A stretch of DNA of 64,000 nucleotides from contig JAUPFP010000024.1 in the NCBI GenBank assembly GCA_036925085.1, positions 448,001-512,000 of the forward strand. The letters are read 5' to 3'. Below are positions 11,837-23,384 of this stretch, piece by piece. Source of the stretch: Brachycybe producta (lineage: Eukaryota; Arthropoda; Diplopoda; Playtdesmida; Andrognathidae). Numbering within the stretch: the stretch's first letter is position 1; the number at the start of each line of letters is the position of its first letter. The position numbers and the translations under genes were made by a program. The notes below the pieces were generated by a model. The model was not told the origin of the DNA, searched no databases, and saw only the letters and a program-made list of their open reading frames with translations.

Positions 11837-12924
11837 TATTCATATGCAGACACATAATAAAACATGTTGTGTTAATGCAATTAAAAATCATAATTGTAGG
11901 CCTATATTATGTAGTACTCGGTTATTACAGGGTGTCTTTATGTTAAAACCTCGTTCAGAAATTTCCCTTTCCAAATTGTCCTAATGGTCAGCAGATCGTC
12001 AGCATTTCAGAAGAAGAAGAAAAAAACAATAAAAAAAATCGATCTTGATCTCTTTTATTATTTTATTAGCATTTGTTGTAAGATAATTTATCAATAATTT
12101 ACAATGTAAAAGAAGAGTAAATTATTGATAAAATTATCTTGTTATACAATTATAAGTTGTTGTTTTTGCGTTCAAATGAGTTCTTTGTTTGAATCTACTT
12201 AGAAATCTATAATTTTTTTTACTTGATTATTGAAGTAAGAAAAGATAAGTCAATAAATAAATCGTAAACTAACAAAATCAATGAATAATAAAGTTATAAC
12301 ATAGTTTGATTATCGGGTGTTGAAATAATGACCTCCACTTTGAAATGATAAAAATGAAGGGTTTCAGAACAGAACATATTCTAGTCTTTTATTTTAGTTA
12401 ACCCTTTGGTTCAGAAGAACATCGTGTCTTATTTTTACTTTGATTTTAAAACAGGATTCCTTTTCGGTTCTTTTTTTTTTCTCAGGTAAAAAACAAAACA
12501 AAGAAAAACGTTTTTCCAATTAACAATAGGACGTTAAATCACTTAATTAGTAATAATTGCAATCAAATTTTAAAATGATTTCATGTGCTCCATTATTATT
12601 ATTATTATTACAATCAGAAGGATGCGGAAATCGAAAGATAAAAAATATATATATTTTAGGGAGGAGGGGGGGGGGGGGTGGAGAGCAAATGCGAAATAGA
12701 AACTAGAAGAACCAAAAGAAAAAAAAAATTGAAATTGTGACGTCCTCATAAATATAAACATAAAGATCACAATATAGTGATAAAGAATCTCTTTAAATAA
12801 ATTCAATTCTTGCACGTAAATAATAAAAGGTGAACAAGAAAATGAGGTGACGCTGAATATATAGGGAAAGAATACAAAATTAAGGTCATTGTTAGATATG
12901 GGGAGGGGGGGGGGAATAAGGGAG

Positions 12925-12961
<37 letters not shown>

Positions 12962-13547
12962 TGCAAGTGTACTCAAATGGACCCTGAGGGAAAACTCGAC
13001 GTTAAGGGGCGGCAACGTTCAAATCATGGTTCACATGATTATTATTATTATTATTGCTCAAGAGATCTTCTTTTCTGTATTTAATTTCGTCACGCAATGA
13101 CGACATTTTTGACGATATTTTTTTGGCAGATTAGATACATTTATATTAGAAACAGAACTGTGAATTTGGATCATTACTTGATTTTTATAAAAATCATATT
13201 TTTTGCTTAAATCTAATAAGAGGAGTAGAGAGAGTAAGGGGGGGAGGGGTCGATGTGACATTTTGTGTGTCATGGGCCATAAGAGACCTCACATGGTTTC
13301 GTCCCCTTTCTATTTTTTATGTGTCAGTCGGTGTTTTGTGGACTTTGGTCAAAATAAAATGTCTCAATGAAATCAAATTGAGTGTCATCTTGAAAGGATG
13401 TTTGTTTTTATTGTGAATCTGGTCACAGTTTCTTTTTTTATATTCTTATATATGGCAGTTCAAATTGGACACAGTCTACATTTTGTCCTCCTCTTCGGTA
13501 ATTTAGAAGAAAAAGAAGGACAACACTTTTAAGGTTTTAAAGTGTAA

Positions 13548-13835
13548 TCAGCGCCTCTCGAATCTCTTCTTGTTTTTCAGGTGCAAAATTGAAAAGAAAC
13601 CTCATTTGTGTTTTAGAAACTAAAAGATTACCTCAATCACTTCATATTTATATTTTTCAAAATAAACTTTTTATATATAAAAATGAAAAGTTTATTTTGA
13701 AAGTTATCAGCATGAAAATGTATCCTTAAGTATTGAGAGCTATATATCCTTCTAGTTTCTAAAACACTTTCAAAAGTTTCTCTTGAATTTTGCTCATCAT
13801 CCGGAAGAAAGAATAATCAAGAGTTCGAAAATCAA
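13548..13835. repeat. dispersed inverted-repeat family, copy 2
   Basis: The left arm (gtgttttagaaactaaaag) and right arm (cttctagtttctaaaaca) are inverse. The outer segments (tcttgttttt / aagaataatcaagagttcg) match the other copies. It ends about 50 bases before the first recognised exon of the sphingomyelin synthase, so it may contribute to the acceptor region. Confidence 0.55.
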
Positions 13836-13893
13836 CGTGTTCACAAAACATCTTAATTTATTATATTTTGGTGATGGGCGCAGTCATTTCGTT

Positions 13894-16800
13894 ATGTCAG
13901 AACTGATGGACACTACTGGTGCCGAGTCACGTGAAAGGGCAGTTGAAGGTGGTGCTGCTGGTGGTCGACATTCTGAAAGCAACCAAACTGAATGTCAACA
14001 ATGGCACCGTGCTCTTCAGTAAGTAGGAAAAAAGAAAAGGTTAAAGTAGAAAGGACATTCAATTCCCGCCCCCCCCCCCCCTTCTTCATTGTGTACATTC
14101 ATTTGTTTGACATCATCAAAGGTAATAATAATTTATTTTGAATGAAACAACAGAAAATAAAATATTTTCGTTAAAAGGAAATTGCATAATTTGACAGATA
14201 AATACCACAAAATAATGTTGTCCTTCTGGAAACTTCCAATCACAGTAATAATAACAACAACAATAATAGTGATTATCATCGTTCAATACAGTAATAGAAA
14301 TTTATATATAATTGATCATTTGTTTAATTGGCCCCCGTCTATATAATGGCTCAATTAAATTTTTTATTGTAATATGATCATTGCATTTTTTAACTTGTTC
14401 CGTTTCATTTTTAAGCTTGTTTCGCGTTTCAATTCAATTCTTGCTCCATCTTCTATTATTTGATTCTTATGAATGCCATCATTGGAATAAAACACAGTTA
14501 TGTTTTATACATGTATATATACAATATAATATAGGAGTGGATTATGATGATACCCTTGATGAACAAACGAGAATAAAACTTTTTTTTATATATATATATA
14601 ATATTATATAGGCCTATAGAAGATAAAGAGTATACGTGCTCTGGATATTAAATGATGGGAGTTTTGGAGACTGCCAAAAGGCGTGGTCCATCATCATCAT
14701 CATCATCATCATCATGAAAACAACTATATTATTGTGTATTATTGTATTGTATAGATACTCACTGATTTAAATAAACGTCGAACGTCTTTTTTTTTGGAGA
14801 AATGAACACAAAGTTGAATTTTGGTTTTACACATCAGTCACTTGATGGTTTTATCTGATGAGAATTAATTTCTTTGCTTTTTTTTATAAAAAAAACAGCA
14901 GCATTTGTGTGTGTACCTGTCTTCGAGAACAAGAAACAATCAAAATATCATCATCAATGTATTGTTACTCTACTTTTGTTATTTATGTTTGTGATGTCTT
15001 TTCATTTTCAAAGAAGTCACTTTTTTTTTGCATTGACAATAGATTTCTAAAATAAGGGTCATTGATATGCAGTACATAATATACAAACGTGATATATATA
15101 TATATATATATTCATCAAATACAATTTTTTTTCTTTCTCTCCGTCTCCCTATTTTTTTGTAGAATGGTGTTTGATGTGATGCACGGCAATGGCTTTTTAC
15201 GAAACCACCTCGTCAGTAGTCAATTGAGCTCTCATTTAGTGGACAATGGTGTGGTTGTCGTTGACTGTAATGGAAGTAGTTACGAAGGAGGCAGTGGAGG
15301 AGGAGGAGGAGGTGGTGGTGTTGGCGGCAGCTATGAGGGTAATCACGTCGTACTGACCAAACATATGGCTGGTGCCAATGGCGAAAATTGGAGAGAACCA
15401 CTACTGAAACATGAGTTGGTCCATGATGAACTGTGGGACAAATCCAAAATGGAGCTTCACAATAGCCTCAGTTGCGGTTGCAGTGGTAGTGGCGGTCAGG
15501 TTAAGATCAGTTTACCTTCACCCGTTCGCACCGATCCCAAGTTTCCGCAGGAGAAGTCGAAGACATTGATGTCAGTCTTCTTTCTACTGGCCAATTGGAT
15601 GCTGACCACCCTATCGATAGTTATTGTTCATGAACGTTTGCCAGATCGTACCAGAGTGGCACCTCTGCCCGACGTCGTGTTCGATCTGTTTCCTGCTCAA
15701 GATTGGGCTCTTAACGTTTCTGAAGTTCTGATTATCGTTGTGTTGAATTCTTTTCTTTTGCTCATATTTCTACACAGACATAGGTCAAAACTTTCTCTAG
15801 TTCACACTGAAAGCGAAAACAACTTTCAGCACAATCAATTTTTTTTCTTCTCATTGTAGGTACATTCTTCTGAGACGTTGTTGTCTCATTCTCGGTGTTT
15901 TGTATCTGATGAGATGCATCACCATGTTCGTCACCCAAGTGCCGATCGCCAGCACCACCTACTATTGCTCGCCAAAAGTTAGTAGTTCCAAACGTCCATC
16001 GAGTGTCGTCACTAAGGCCAAAAGTTTGCAAAAAAATATGCACAAAACGCATAATGATGGTATCATCCTACTATATATGCAAAAAATATAGTCAGTTTAA
16101 TTCAAAATAAAAACGCATAAAACGCGCAAATTATATAGTTTTTGGAAATCTGCTTCTATCTTCCATAATTTCATTTATTTCTTTAAAAAGCCCTTTTTGG
16201 TCAGAAGAAAAATTCTGCAAAGGGTCGCCTAAACCCAAATTGCCTTGATTTTGCATTTCTAATTGTATAAAACAATAAAATCCCTTGCATATTTTGCATT
16301 TTTGGGGGTTATTTCTTATTTAAATAAAACGTATAATTTCTAAAGAATAATTTGCATAGTTCTGAATTTTTATTTGCATAAAAGGTTTGTCCTTAGTTAT
16401 TTTTTGTTTAGAGACTAAGCCATGAGATTATTTTGTTTGTTTGTTTTTTCCGCATAGGCGAACAGTACGAATCCAGCAATTGTGGCTCAACATGTCCTTC
16501 AGTTGCTCAGTGGTTTTGGATTGTCCATCAATGGTCGCCAAACGTACTGTGGAGACTACATATACAGTGGACACACTGTCGTTTTCACTTTAAGCTACTT
16601 AGTTATTCAAGAATGTAATTTCATTTTAAATAGTGTTAAGAATTGCACACATGTGAAAACTTCTTATAAACGTTTCTTGTTTACAGACACGCCGAGAAGG
16701 TGCGTTCTCTTGCATTGGCTTTCGTGGGCCATCAGTGTGATCGGAGTCGTCCTGGTGCTACTTGCGAGGGGACACTACACGGTTGATATTGTCATTGCTT

Positions 16801-17087
16801 ATTATGTGACTACTAGAGTATTTTGGATGTATCACACGATGGCTAATAATTTAGACATGAAGGTAACTCCTCCTAACTGCACTACGAATCTGTTTTGGTT
16901 TATAACTTGGGCTGTTTTTCTCGTGGGTTCGTTATAGGTGGCTGGACCAACTAATTACCTTTCCAGACTCTGGTGGTTTTGCCTTTTTTCGTATTTCGAA
17001 AAGAATGTGCGTGACAAAGTTCCTAGACAGTATGATTGGCCTCTGCCTTGGCCAAGACGACTGTCCAAAAGGGATCGAAACTCGTAG
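13894..17087 (+). CDS. SGMS: sphingomyelin synthase (SGMS family)
   Basis: Coding exons: 13894-14018 (the exon begins at 13884 after a cag acceptor), 15163-15783, 15860-15977, 16458-16614, 16687-16862, 16938-17087; 448 aa. The enzyme moves phosphocholine from phosphatidylcholine to ceramide, giving sphingomyelin and diacylglycerol, in Golgi or plasma membrane. Catalytic residues of the lipid phosphatase-like fold are present: His327 in YSGHTV, then His370 and Asp374 in RGHYTVDI. The 43- and 4-residue spacing equals that of human SMS1 (His285, His328, Asp332). Several membrane helices and the C-terminal WPLPWP motif also match. The N-terminus has no SAM domain; it is a Gly/Ser-rich stretch with a poly-Gly run near 15300-15335. 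The first exon joins in frame just before a second possible ATG, so a shorter start at 15164 is possible. Confidence 0.93.
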
Positions 17088-18298
17088 ACGGCTCAAACGT
17101 TACAAGACCGATCAAATCGCCTTAAAAATCAGTATAACTCCCGTTACAATTGTTTTACTACTTCGTATTGTTCAATGGGTGTCGGTTTTAGTAAGCTGGG
17201 TGAGATTTTGCTGACCAATATCTTCACAACAAAATTATCCCCATGATCAGTGGAATCAAATTGACGCCTACTGTCGTGTGTGCCTTGTTAATATCACCAT
17301 TTTTATATTGGCTGTTATGTCACATTTTAAGTGCGAGAGTTTTTTTTTGCACTTGTTTTTTGGTACATTCATGCTACAGTGGCTGTTATGCATTTAATTA
17401 GCGTATCGAACTTGTAGTGCTTCCCAGAACTGTGCATTAGCCTCTTTTATTCTCTATAATAGTTGCTATGATGGATATTAATTTAATGCCCTTCATTTAT
17501 GGTAGCTAACGAGGTAAATAGCTTCTAATTTCCATGTTACTGTTACAGAAATGTACAAACTTTTACACATGATATTAACAATTACATTATTTTTAGTGTT
17601 TCATTTCACAAGTGCGTTTTAGCATGTATTTTTTTGTTGGAAAGTGTTGTTAAACAGTTCCTTTTGGACTGGAACTACTCAATATTTGGTAGAATTTCAG
17701 AAAATCAAAGAGTGTGAATAACTACAGTAATTATATTTCTTAGCAGTGAATCTGGAATGACAGCGGTTTTATCTGTGTATAGTAAACTTGTCTCAAATTT
17801 TATTTCTTGTTTGTAATAACGTTTTTAAAAAGAGAAAAGTTGTTAAAAAATGGTGTAAAGCAGAGATGGGTTATATCTTAAAACAGTTAATTTTTATCAA
17901 TTTATAATTGTAAATTTTGCTGTCTATTTTAAAATTAAATTTGCATACACACTGTGAAACAAAATAGTAATGAATTATACATGTCATACATGTATTGTTA
18001 TAGGGTTTTCTTTATTTAATAATGACAATATAGATTTTTGTACATGTTGTTTGTTTACATTAAAAATGTTTTTGGTTGTATAGAAAAAAAAACAGCTATT
18101 TTTTTTAAAAAAAAGCAGAAAGTTCCATTTAAATAAAACACATTTTTATCAACTATTTTCTAATATTTCATTATAAATATATTGGTCAGTAAATCAGAAG
18201 AAGAAAAAAAAAGATATGATTAATCAGCCTAATCAGGATTACATTTATTTACAAAAATGTTTTAGTAATTATTTGTTGATTTTCTCCTTTTTCTGGTT
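17088..18298. other. 3' UTR and convergent spacer between SGMS and TMEM18
   Basis: AT-rich and without coding exons. It probably holds the long 3' UTR of the synthase, with several AATAAA-like signals (for example near 18134), and the short 3' UTR of TMEM18 on the other strand. Confidence 0.45.
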
Positions 18299-19047
18299 TT
18301 ATTCTGTTTTCAAAGACTGGTTCTTGACTCTTTTCAGTTGAGCCTGTTTCAATTTCACCATCAATGTTCCAGACATGTAAAGCCAGTTACACTAGAAGAA
18401 AGAAGAGCATGTGGTGTAGTTCACAACGTTAAACTCTTTAATTTCAGTACTTTGATCAGTAAATAATTTGTCAATTACCACCATAACGAGACAGTTAACT
18501 AGCAAGGGAATGGAGAAAACGGTGGAAATAAACATTCCGTGACTGTCAAAGTATTGCTGCCTCGAGAAAGACCTTTAACGAAATTGAAAAAAAAAAAGAA
18601 AAATTGATTGTAAAATGGTAGAAAATCATTTAACTTTGAAAAAGTGCCACAGAACCTCCAGTGTTTTGCTGCCAATTCGTTTATATTCTCCGAAAAAAAG
18701 ACCAACAGTACTATAGATAAATAAAAGTACAAGAAATAAGATTTAATTTAAGTTTAAGGCGGAGTTCCTTGTGTGGTAATTTGATTTGCTTTACGCAGAG
18801 CGAAGAAAAGCAACGCCTGAATGTTTCCGTGGTTCCTAGTTATCAAAACGGTGAGAAAGAGAAATCCATGTCCGGTCAAAAGAAACACCAACCACGGATC
18901 TGTCCAGTCCACCTGGCAAAATGAGGACCAAACAAAAACCGGAATCAATAACAAATGTGGACAAAAAGCGACTCAAGTTAGAGACTGACGTACGGTCTTC
19001 AGGTAGCTCCAAACGCCGCTGATTTCGTTCACTTCGATGAAATCCAT
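18299..19047 (-). CDS. TMEM18: transmembrane protein 18 (TMEM18)
   Basis: Five minus-strand exons: 19047-18994, 18912-18795, 18710-18656, 18572-18479, 18391-18299; 137 aa, against 140 in human. TMEM18 is a small multi-pass protein of the inner nuclear membrane, linked in mammals to body-weight regulation; its biochemical role is unsettled. Diagnostic stretches are [32 protein letters not shown] and [12 protein letters not shown], all closely matching human TMEM18. The C-terminus is lysine-rich, as in the family, where it acts in nuclear retention. The exon 3 donor (GTTCTG) is weak, but the reading frame across it ([12 protein letters not shown]) agrees with the human protein, so the junction is likely right. 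Confidence 0.93.
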
Positions 19048-19228
19048 GCTTCTATTTCACTTCAGACAACCATTATTAATTTATTACGTCACCGTTAATA
19101 TTTCGTTCCTCTCTAAAGTTTAGAGCTGTCAGATTATCAAAAAAAAAAAACTCTTAGGAATACATAGAAATCAATAGCAACCATCGGTTTTACAGATTGA
19201 TAAGTGACACGAATTCAGAAGATACACA

Positions 19229-19450
19229 TCGATATCACAGGCAGTTAGAAACAGGTGAAACCTTCAGTTGGCTCCGCCCTTGTTATGACGACTAGAAACT
19301 TATAATTGGCTGGTTATGTAGTCTGACGTCGAAAAAGGCGGAGCATCTGACAGCAGATTTTATAACCAGCCAATTAGAAGTTGCCAGTCGTCATAACAAG
19401 GGTGGAGCCAACTGAAATTTTCACCTATTTCTAACTACCTGTATCGATAT
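19229..19450. repeat. foldback element upstream of TMEM18
   Basis: Long imperfect inverted repeat. The left arm contains agttagaaacaggtgaaa, cagttggctccgcccttg and ttgttatgacgact, then ataattggctggttat. The right arm contains the inverses in reverse order. Arms are about 90 bases with a loop of about 40. It has no coding capacity and resembles a MITE. Confidence 0.7.
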
Positions 19451-20345
19451 TTTATCGATCATATACACTTGTGGGCACCGCCATTATTTAGGATTATGAA
19501 GGTAGGAAGTTAGAGAGGAAATGCTTAATCGAGTTTCATATTTATGTCGCCATTTTATTTCTGACGTAACCGTGAGCCCCTCCCTCTACATTGCGCCAGG
19601 GCTTTTTTTATGTTAATGTTCCATAACTAAAAATATATGAATTTTTTTAGATTTTAGACGAGGTTGAGTTTTTTAAAATTTTATGTAAAATGTAACATTT
19701 GGTCTATATGATTGAGCAATATTTTTCTTTTTACTTTTTTTTTTAATATGGAGGCCTATTTGGGACATTACATTAAATCGTCGGTACTTTCCATCAATTT
19801 ATTTATAATATTTAGAAAAAAAATACAATAAGTATAAAAAGTATTTCTAACCTTTTAAAAAACAATTGGAGAAATATTTTTTAACTCTACAATATTTTTA
19901 TAATGTATATATATTATTTAGAAATTGTGTAAAACGTCTCAAACAAGCTTCCTTAGAGCCACAAACAACATCGATATGTGATCGATCTTAATTTGCGTCA
20001 TTTCTTGATATCTATTTATGTTCGTCATTTCCGGTCATGCGTTGTTGTCGTAATTTTTCTTTCAGTCCATCTTCTTCTGGTTGATTACTCAGACGATGGA
20101 AGTTAGAGCCGAATAGCACCCCTAGTGGTGAATAGCTGAAACAAAGAGTGGCCAACAGAGAGGGAAATTTAAACAGGATGCACATTCCAATCCATGGTCT
20201 CTGGAGAGCGATGGTACAAACCTCTATAAAAGAGTTAATTAACGTATAAAAAAAGGCACTACATTTCTTTCTTTACAGTTTGGTTGTCATCTCTTCAATT
20301 CGTCTGCAATGGGTAAGTTTTTGTTACTGTTTTTTAAAAAATACA

Positions 20346-21797
20346 AAAATCATAAAAAATTAATGAAGCGCGCGAACGCAAATCTGAAAGCATACGTTTC
20401 TTCAGCATTACAAGACCTGTATGCTGATACTTAAATGTCATTTGTGACATATTCGGTTCAAAAGATATGACAGTTTAAACTTATCGTTTTTTTTTCTTCA
20501 AATTTGTATAAAGTGCGCGCTCATTGAAATACACCATTTTTGAAGAAATTTCGAAAAATCATAAAAAATTAATGAAGCGTGCGAACGCAAATCTGAAAGC
20601 ATACGTTTCTTCAGCATTACAAGACCTGTATGCTGATACTTAAATGTCGTTTGTGACATATCCGGTTCAAACGATATGACAGTTTAAACTTATCGTTTTT
20701 TTTTCTTCAAATTTGTATAAAGTGCGCGCTCATTGAAATACACCATTTTTGAAGAAATTTCGAAAAATCATAAAAAATTAATGAAGCGCGCGAACGCAAA
20801 TCTGAAAGCATACGTTTCTTCAGCATTACAAGACCTGTATGCTGATACTTAAATGTCGTTTGTGACATATCCGGTTCAAACGATATGACAGTTTAAACTT
20901 ATCGTTTTTTTTTCTTCAAATTTGTATAAAGTGCGCGCTCATTGAAATACACCATTTTTGAAGAAATTTCGAAAAATCATAAAAAATTAATGAAGCGCGC
21001 GAACGCAAATCTGAAAGCATACGTTTCTTCAGCATTACAAGACCTGTATGCTGATACTTAAATGTCGTTTGTGACATATCCGGTTCAAACGATATGACAG
21101 TTTAAACTTATCGTTTTTTTTTCTTCAAATTTGTATAAAGTGCGCGCTCATTGAAATACACCATTTTTGAAGAAATTTCGAAAAATCATAAAAAATTAAT
21201 GAAGCGCGCGAACGCAAATCTAAAAGCATACGTTTCTTCAGCATTACAAGACCTGTATGCTGATACTTAAATGTCGTTTGTGACATATCCGGTTCAAACG
21301 ATATGACAGTTTAAACTTATCGTTTTTTTTTCTTCAAATTTGTATAAAGTGCGCGCTCATTGAAATACACCATTTTTGAAGAAATTTCGAAAAATCATAA
21401 AAAATTAATGAAGCGCGCGAACGCAAATCTAAAAGCATACGTTTCTTCAGCATTACAAGACCTGTATGCTGATACTTAAATGTCGTTTGTGACATATCCG
21501 GTTCAAAAGATATGACAGTTTAAACTTATCGTTTTTTTTCTTCAAATTTGTATAAAGTGCGCGCTCATTGAAATACACCATTTTTGAAGAAATTTCGAAA
21601 AATCATAAAAAATTAATGAAGCGCGCGAACGCAAATCTAAAAGCATACGTTTCTTCAGCATTACAAGACCTGTATGCTGATACTTAAATGTCGTTTGTGA
21701 CATATCCGGTTCAAACGATATGACAGTTTAAACTTATCGTTTTTTTTTCTTCAAATTTGTATAAAGTGCGCGCTCATTGAAATACACCATTTTTGCA
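20346..21797 (+). repeat. 209-bp tandem repeat array, about seven copies
   Basis: The marker cataaaaaattaatgaagcg recurs at 20351, 20560, 20769, 20978, 21187, 21396 and 21604: five spacings of 209 and one of 208. Copies differ at only a few positions (for example gcgtgcg/gcgcgcg and ctgaaag/ctaaaag), so the array is young or homogenised. The unit is AT-rich and non-coding. Confidence 0.92.
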
Positions 21798-22562
21798 GCT
21801 CAGAGGTGAAGCCCCTGATTATTGTAACTGGATTATCTATATCACTATAACTATTCTAGTAACCATATTCAGAGGCCCCTTACTTGTTTTGCAACTCTGA
21901 TATTCTGTTCATGTAGTTTGTATTTTAGATTCTGAAGAAATGCTGGCATCTTCCAATTAACTTAACTGAGACACTTTCCTGACAAAGACCTAAATACATC
22001 CCTGGTACCTGAAGTAAGTCATAACTTAAGTACATATAAAAAATGTAACATTATTGTTAACATTTAATTGTTATTTTTTCTTGAATATACTTAGAATGGA
22101 ATCAGTGAAATTCAATAGACAAAAGGATTGCTGCTGAATGACATAACTGGCACATTTTTTGCTTCTTTACCTCGTGTAAGTGGTTGAAAATTGAAACAGA
22201 TTTTAAATATTAAACTAACTTCCTTTTATTTTAATGTTTTTCAGGCAATTGAACAAAAATAATGAAAGTCAATCAGCACATCCTGCAATAATCTAAACAA
22301 CGGCCCTTTTAAGGGCCACACACAATGGTGAAAAAGATTTTTTATGCCTTTTGCAAATACAGTTCACATATGAACAAACAAATAAAATGCCATTGGTTAA
22401 CAATCTTGCAGGCAATGTTGACTGGAAACATGAGTAGGCTTATTTTTAGCTTATTCATGGGATAAGTAGAATATCATTTGATTGAAAATCCCATTCCAGA
22501 GGGTCTTGCAATTCTGAAGAAATGTATAGTTTCGTAATTGCTTTTGCTCACTTGATTAATTT

Positions 22563-22962
22563 TTTACGATTTTTCGAAATTTCATCAAAAATGGTGTATT
22601 TCAATGAGCGCGCACTTTATACAAATTTGAAGAAAAAAAACGATAAGTTTAAACTGTCATATCTTTTGAACCGGATATGTCACAAACGACATTTAAGTAT
22701 CAGCATACAGGTCTTGTAATGCTGAAGAAACGTATGCTTTTAGATTTGCGTTCGCGCGCTTCATTAATTTTTTATGATTTTTCGAAATTTCTTCAAAAAT
22801 GGTGTATTTCAATGAGCGCGCACTTTATAAAAATTTGAAGAAAAAAAACGATAAGTTTAAACTGTCATATCGTTTGAACCGGATATGTCACAAACGACAT
22901 TTAAGTATCAGCATACATTACTTGTAATGCTGAAGAAACGTACGGTTTCATAATTGCATTCA
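22563..22962 (-). repeat. two inverted copies of the 209-bp unit
   Basis: Reverse-complement matches to the array run from tttttacgatttttcgaaat to the start of the next divergent stretch near 22962. The second copy decays at its far end (cacacgcgtcgttaat in place of gcgcgcttcattaat). With the array they form a large inverted arrangement around about 750 bases of unique sequence. Confidence 0.88.
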
Positions 22963-23384
22963 CACGCGTCGTTAATTTTTTTACGATTGTTTAATCGGTA
23001 TTAATAATAATAATAATGTTATTAAGGGTTATACAGGATCCGTGAGCGTGCGTCTTTGTAAAACAAATAATGCTATTTATTGTTTTACGTTATTATTTAT
23101 TCATGTTTATTAATTAACACTAATTAATAAATTAACACTAACTAATATTGATGATAACATTTTTGACGAGCACACATACTTGAATGGCGTTGTTTGGCTT
23201 TCCTGCAAATTATGCAAGGTTTTCCTGCAATGCATGTAGTTCACCGAACTTGCCACTAGGGGCGCTATTCGGCTATTTGGTTCTAACTTCAGGGGTCCTG
23301 ATTACTCATTATTTTATGTTTCATACCAACTTTTACTTTTATTTTTTCCCTGTTTCTTTTATTGTCTAAAACGAATATTTAAAA

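Larger units (their letters stand above)
8784..13883. other. long gene-free region upstream of the sphingomyelin synthase
   Basis: About 5.1 kb without a convincing coding exon. It holds the RUFY 3' UTR, several inverted-repeat elements (listed separately), poly-G and GA-repeat tracts at 12667-12680 and 12900-12956, and AT-rich DNA. GC-richer patches at 10200-10340 and 10860-10960 are the best candidates for the promoter or untranslated first exon of the downstream gene, but no splice site decides this. Confidence 0.5.
20092..23298. mobile_element. 3.2-kb non-autonomous DNA transposon with internal satellite
   Basis: Both ends are flanked by the same 10 bases, TGATTACTCA (20082-20091 and 23299-23308), a likely target-site duplication. 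Just inside are terminal inverted repeats: GAAGTTAGAgCC then GAATAGCaCCCCTAGTGG on the left; the right end reversed gives GAAGTTAGAaCC, an 8-base insertion, and GAATAGCgCCCCTAGTGG. The interior holds a 209-bp tandem array, a unique middle, and inverted copies of the same unit. No transposase-like protein is visible, so it must be mobilised in trans. A 9-11-bp duplication would fit Mutator-like elements; that assignment is a guess. It ends 86 bases before the STAM start codon. Confidence 0.72.

Noticed and set aside
12570..13273. Minus-strand open frames with Leu/Ser/Pro runs
   Set aside because: They arise from poly-G, GA and AT repeats; no domain and no splice logic.
20346..21797. CRISPR-like array
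   Set aside because: The host is a eukaryote, and the 209-bp units are contiguous without unique spacers.
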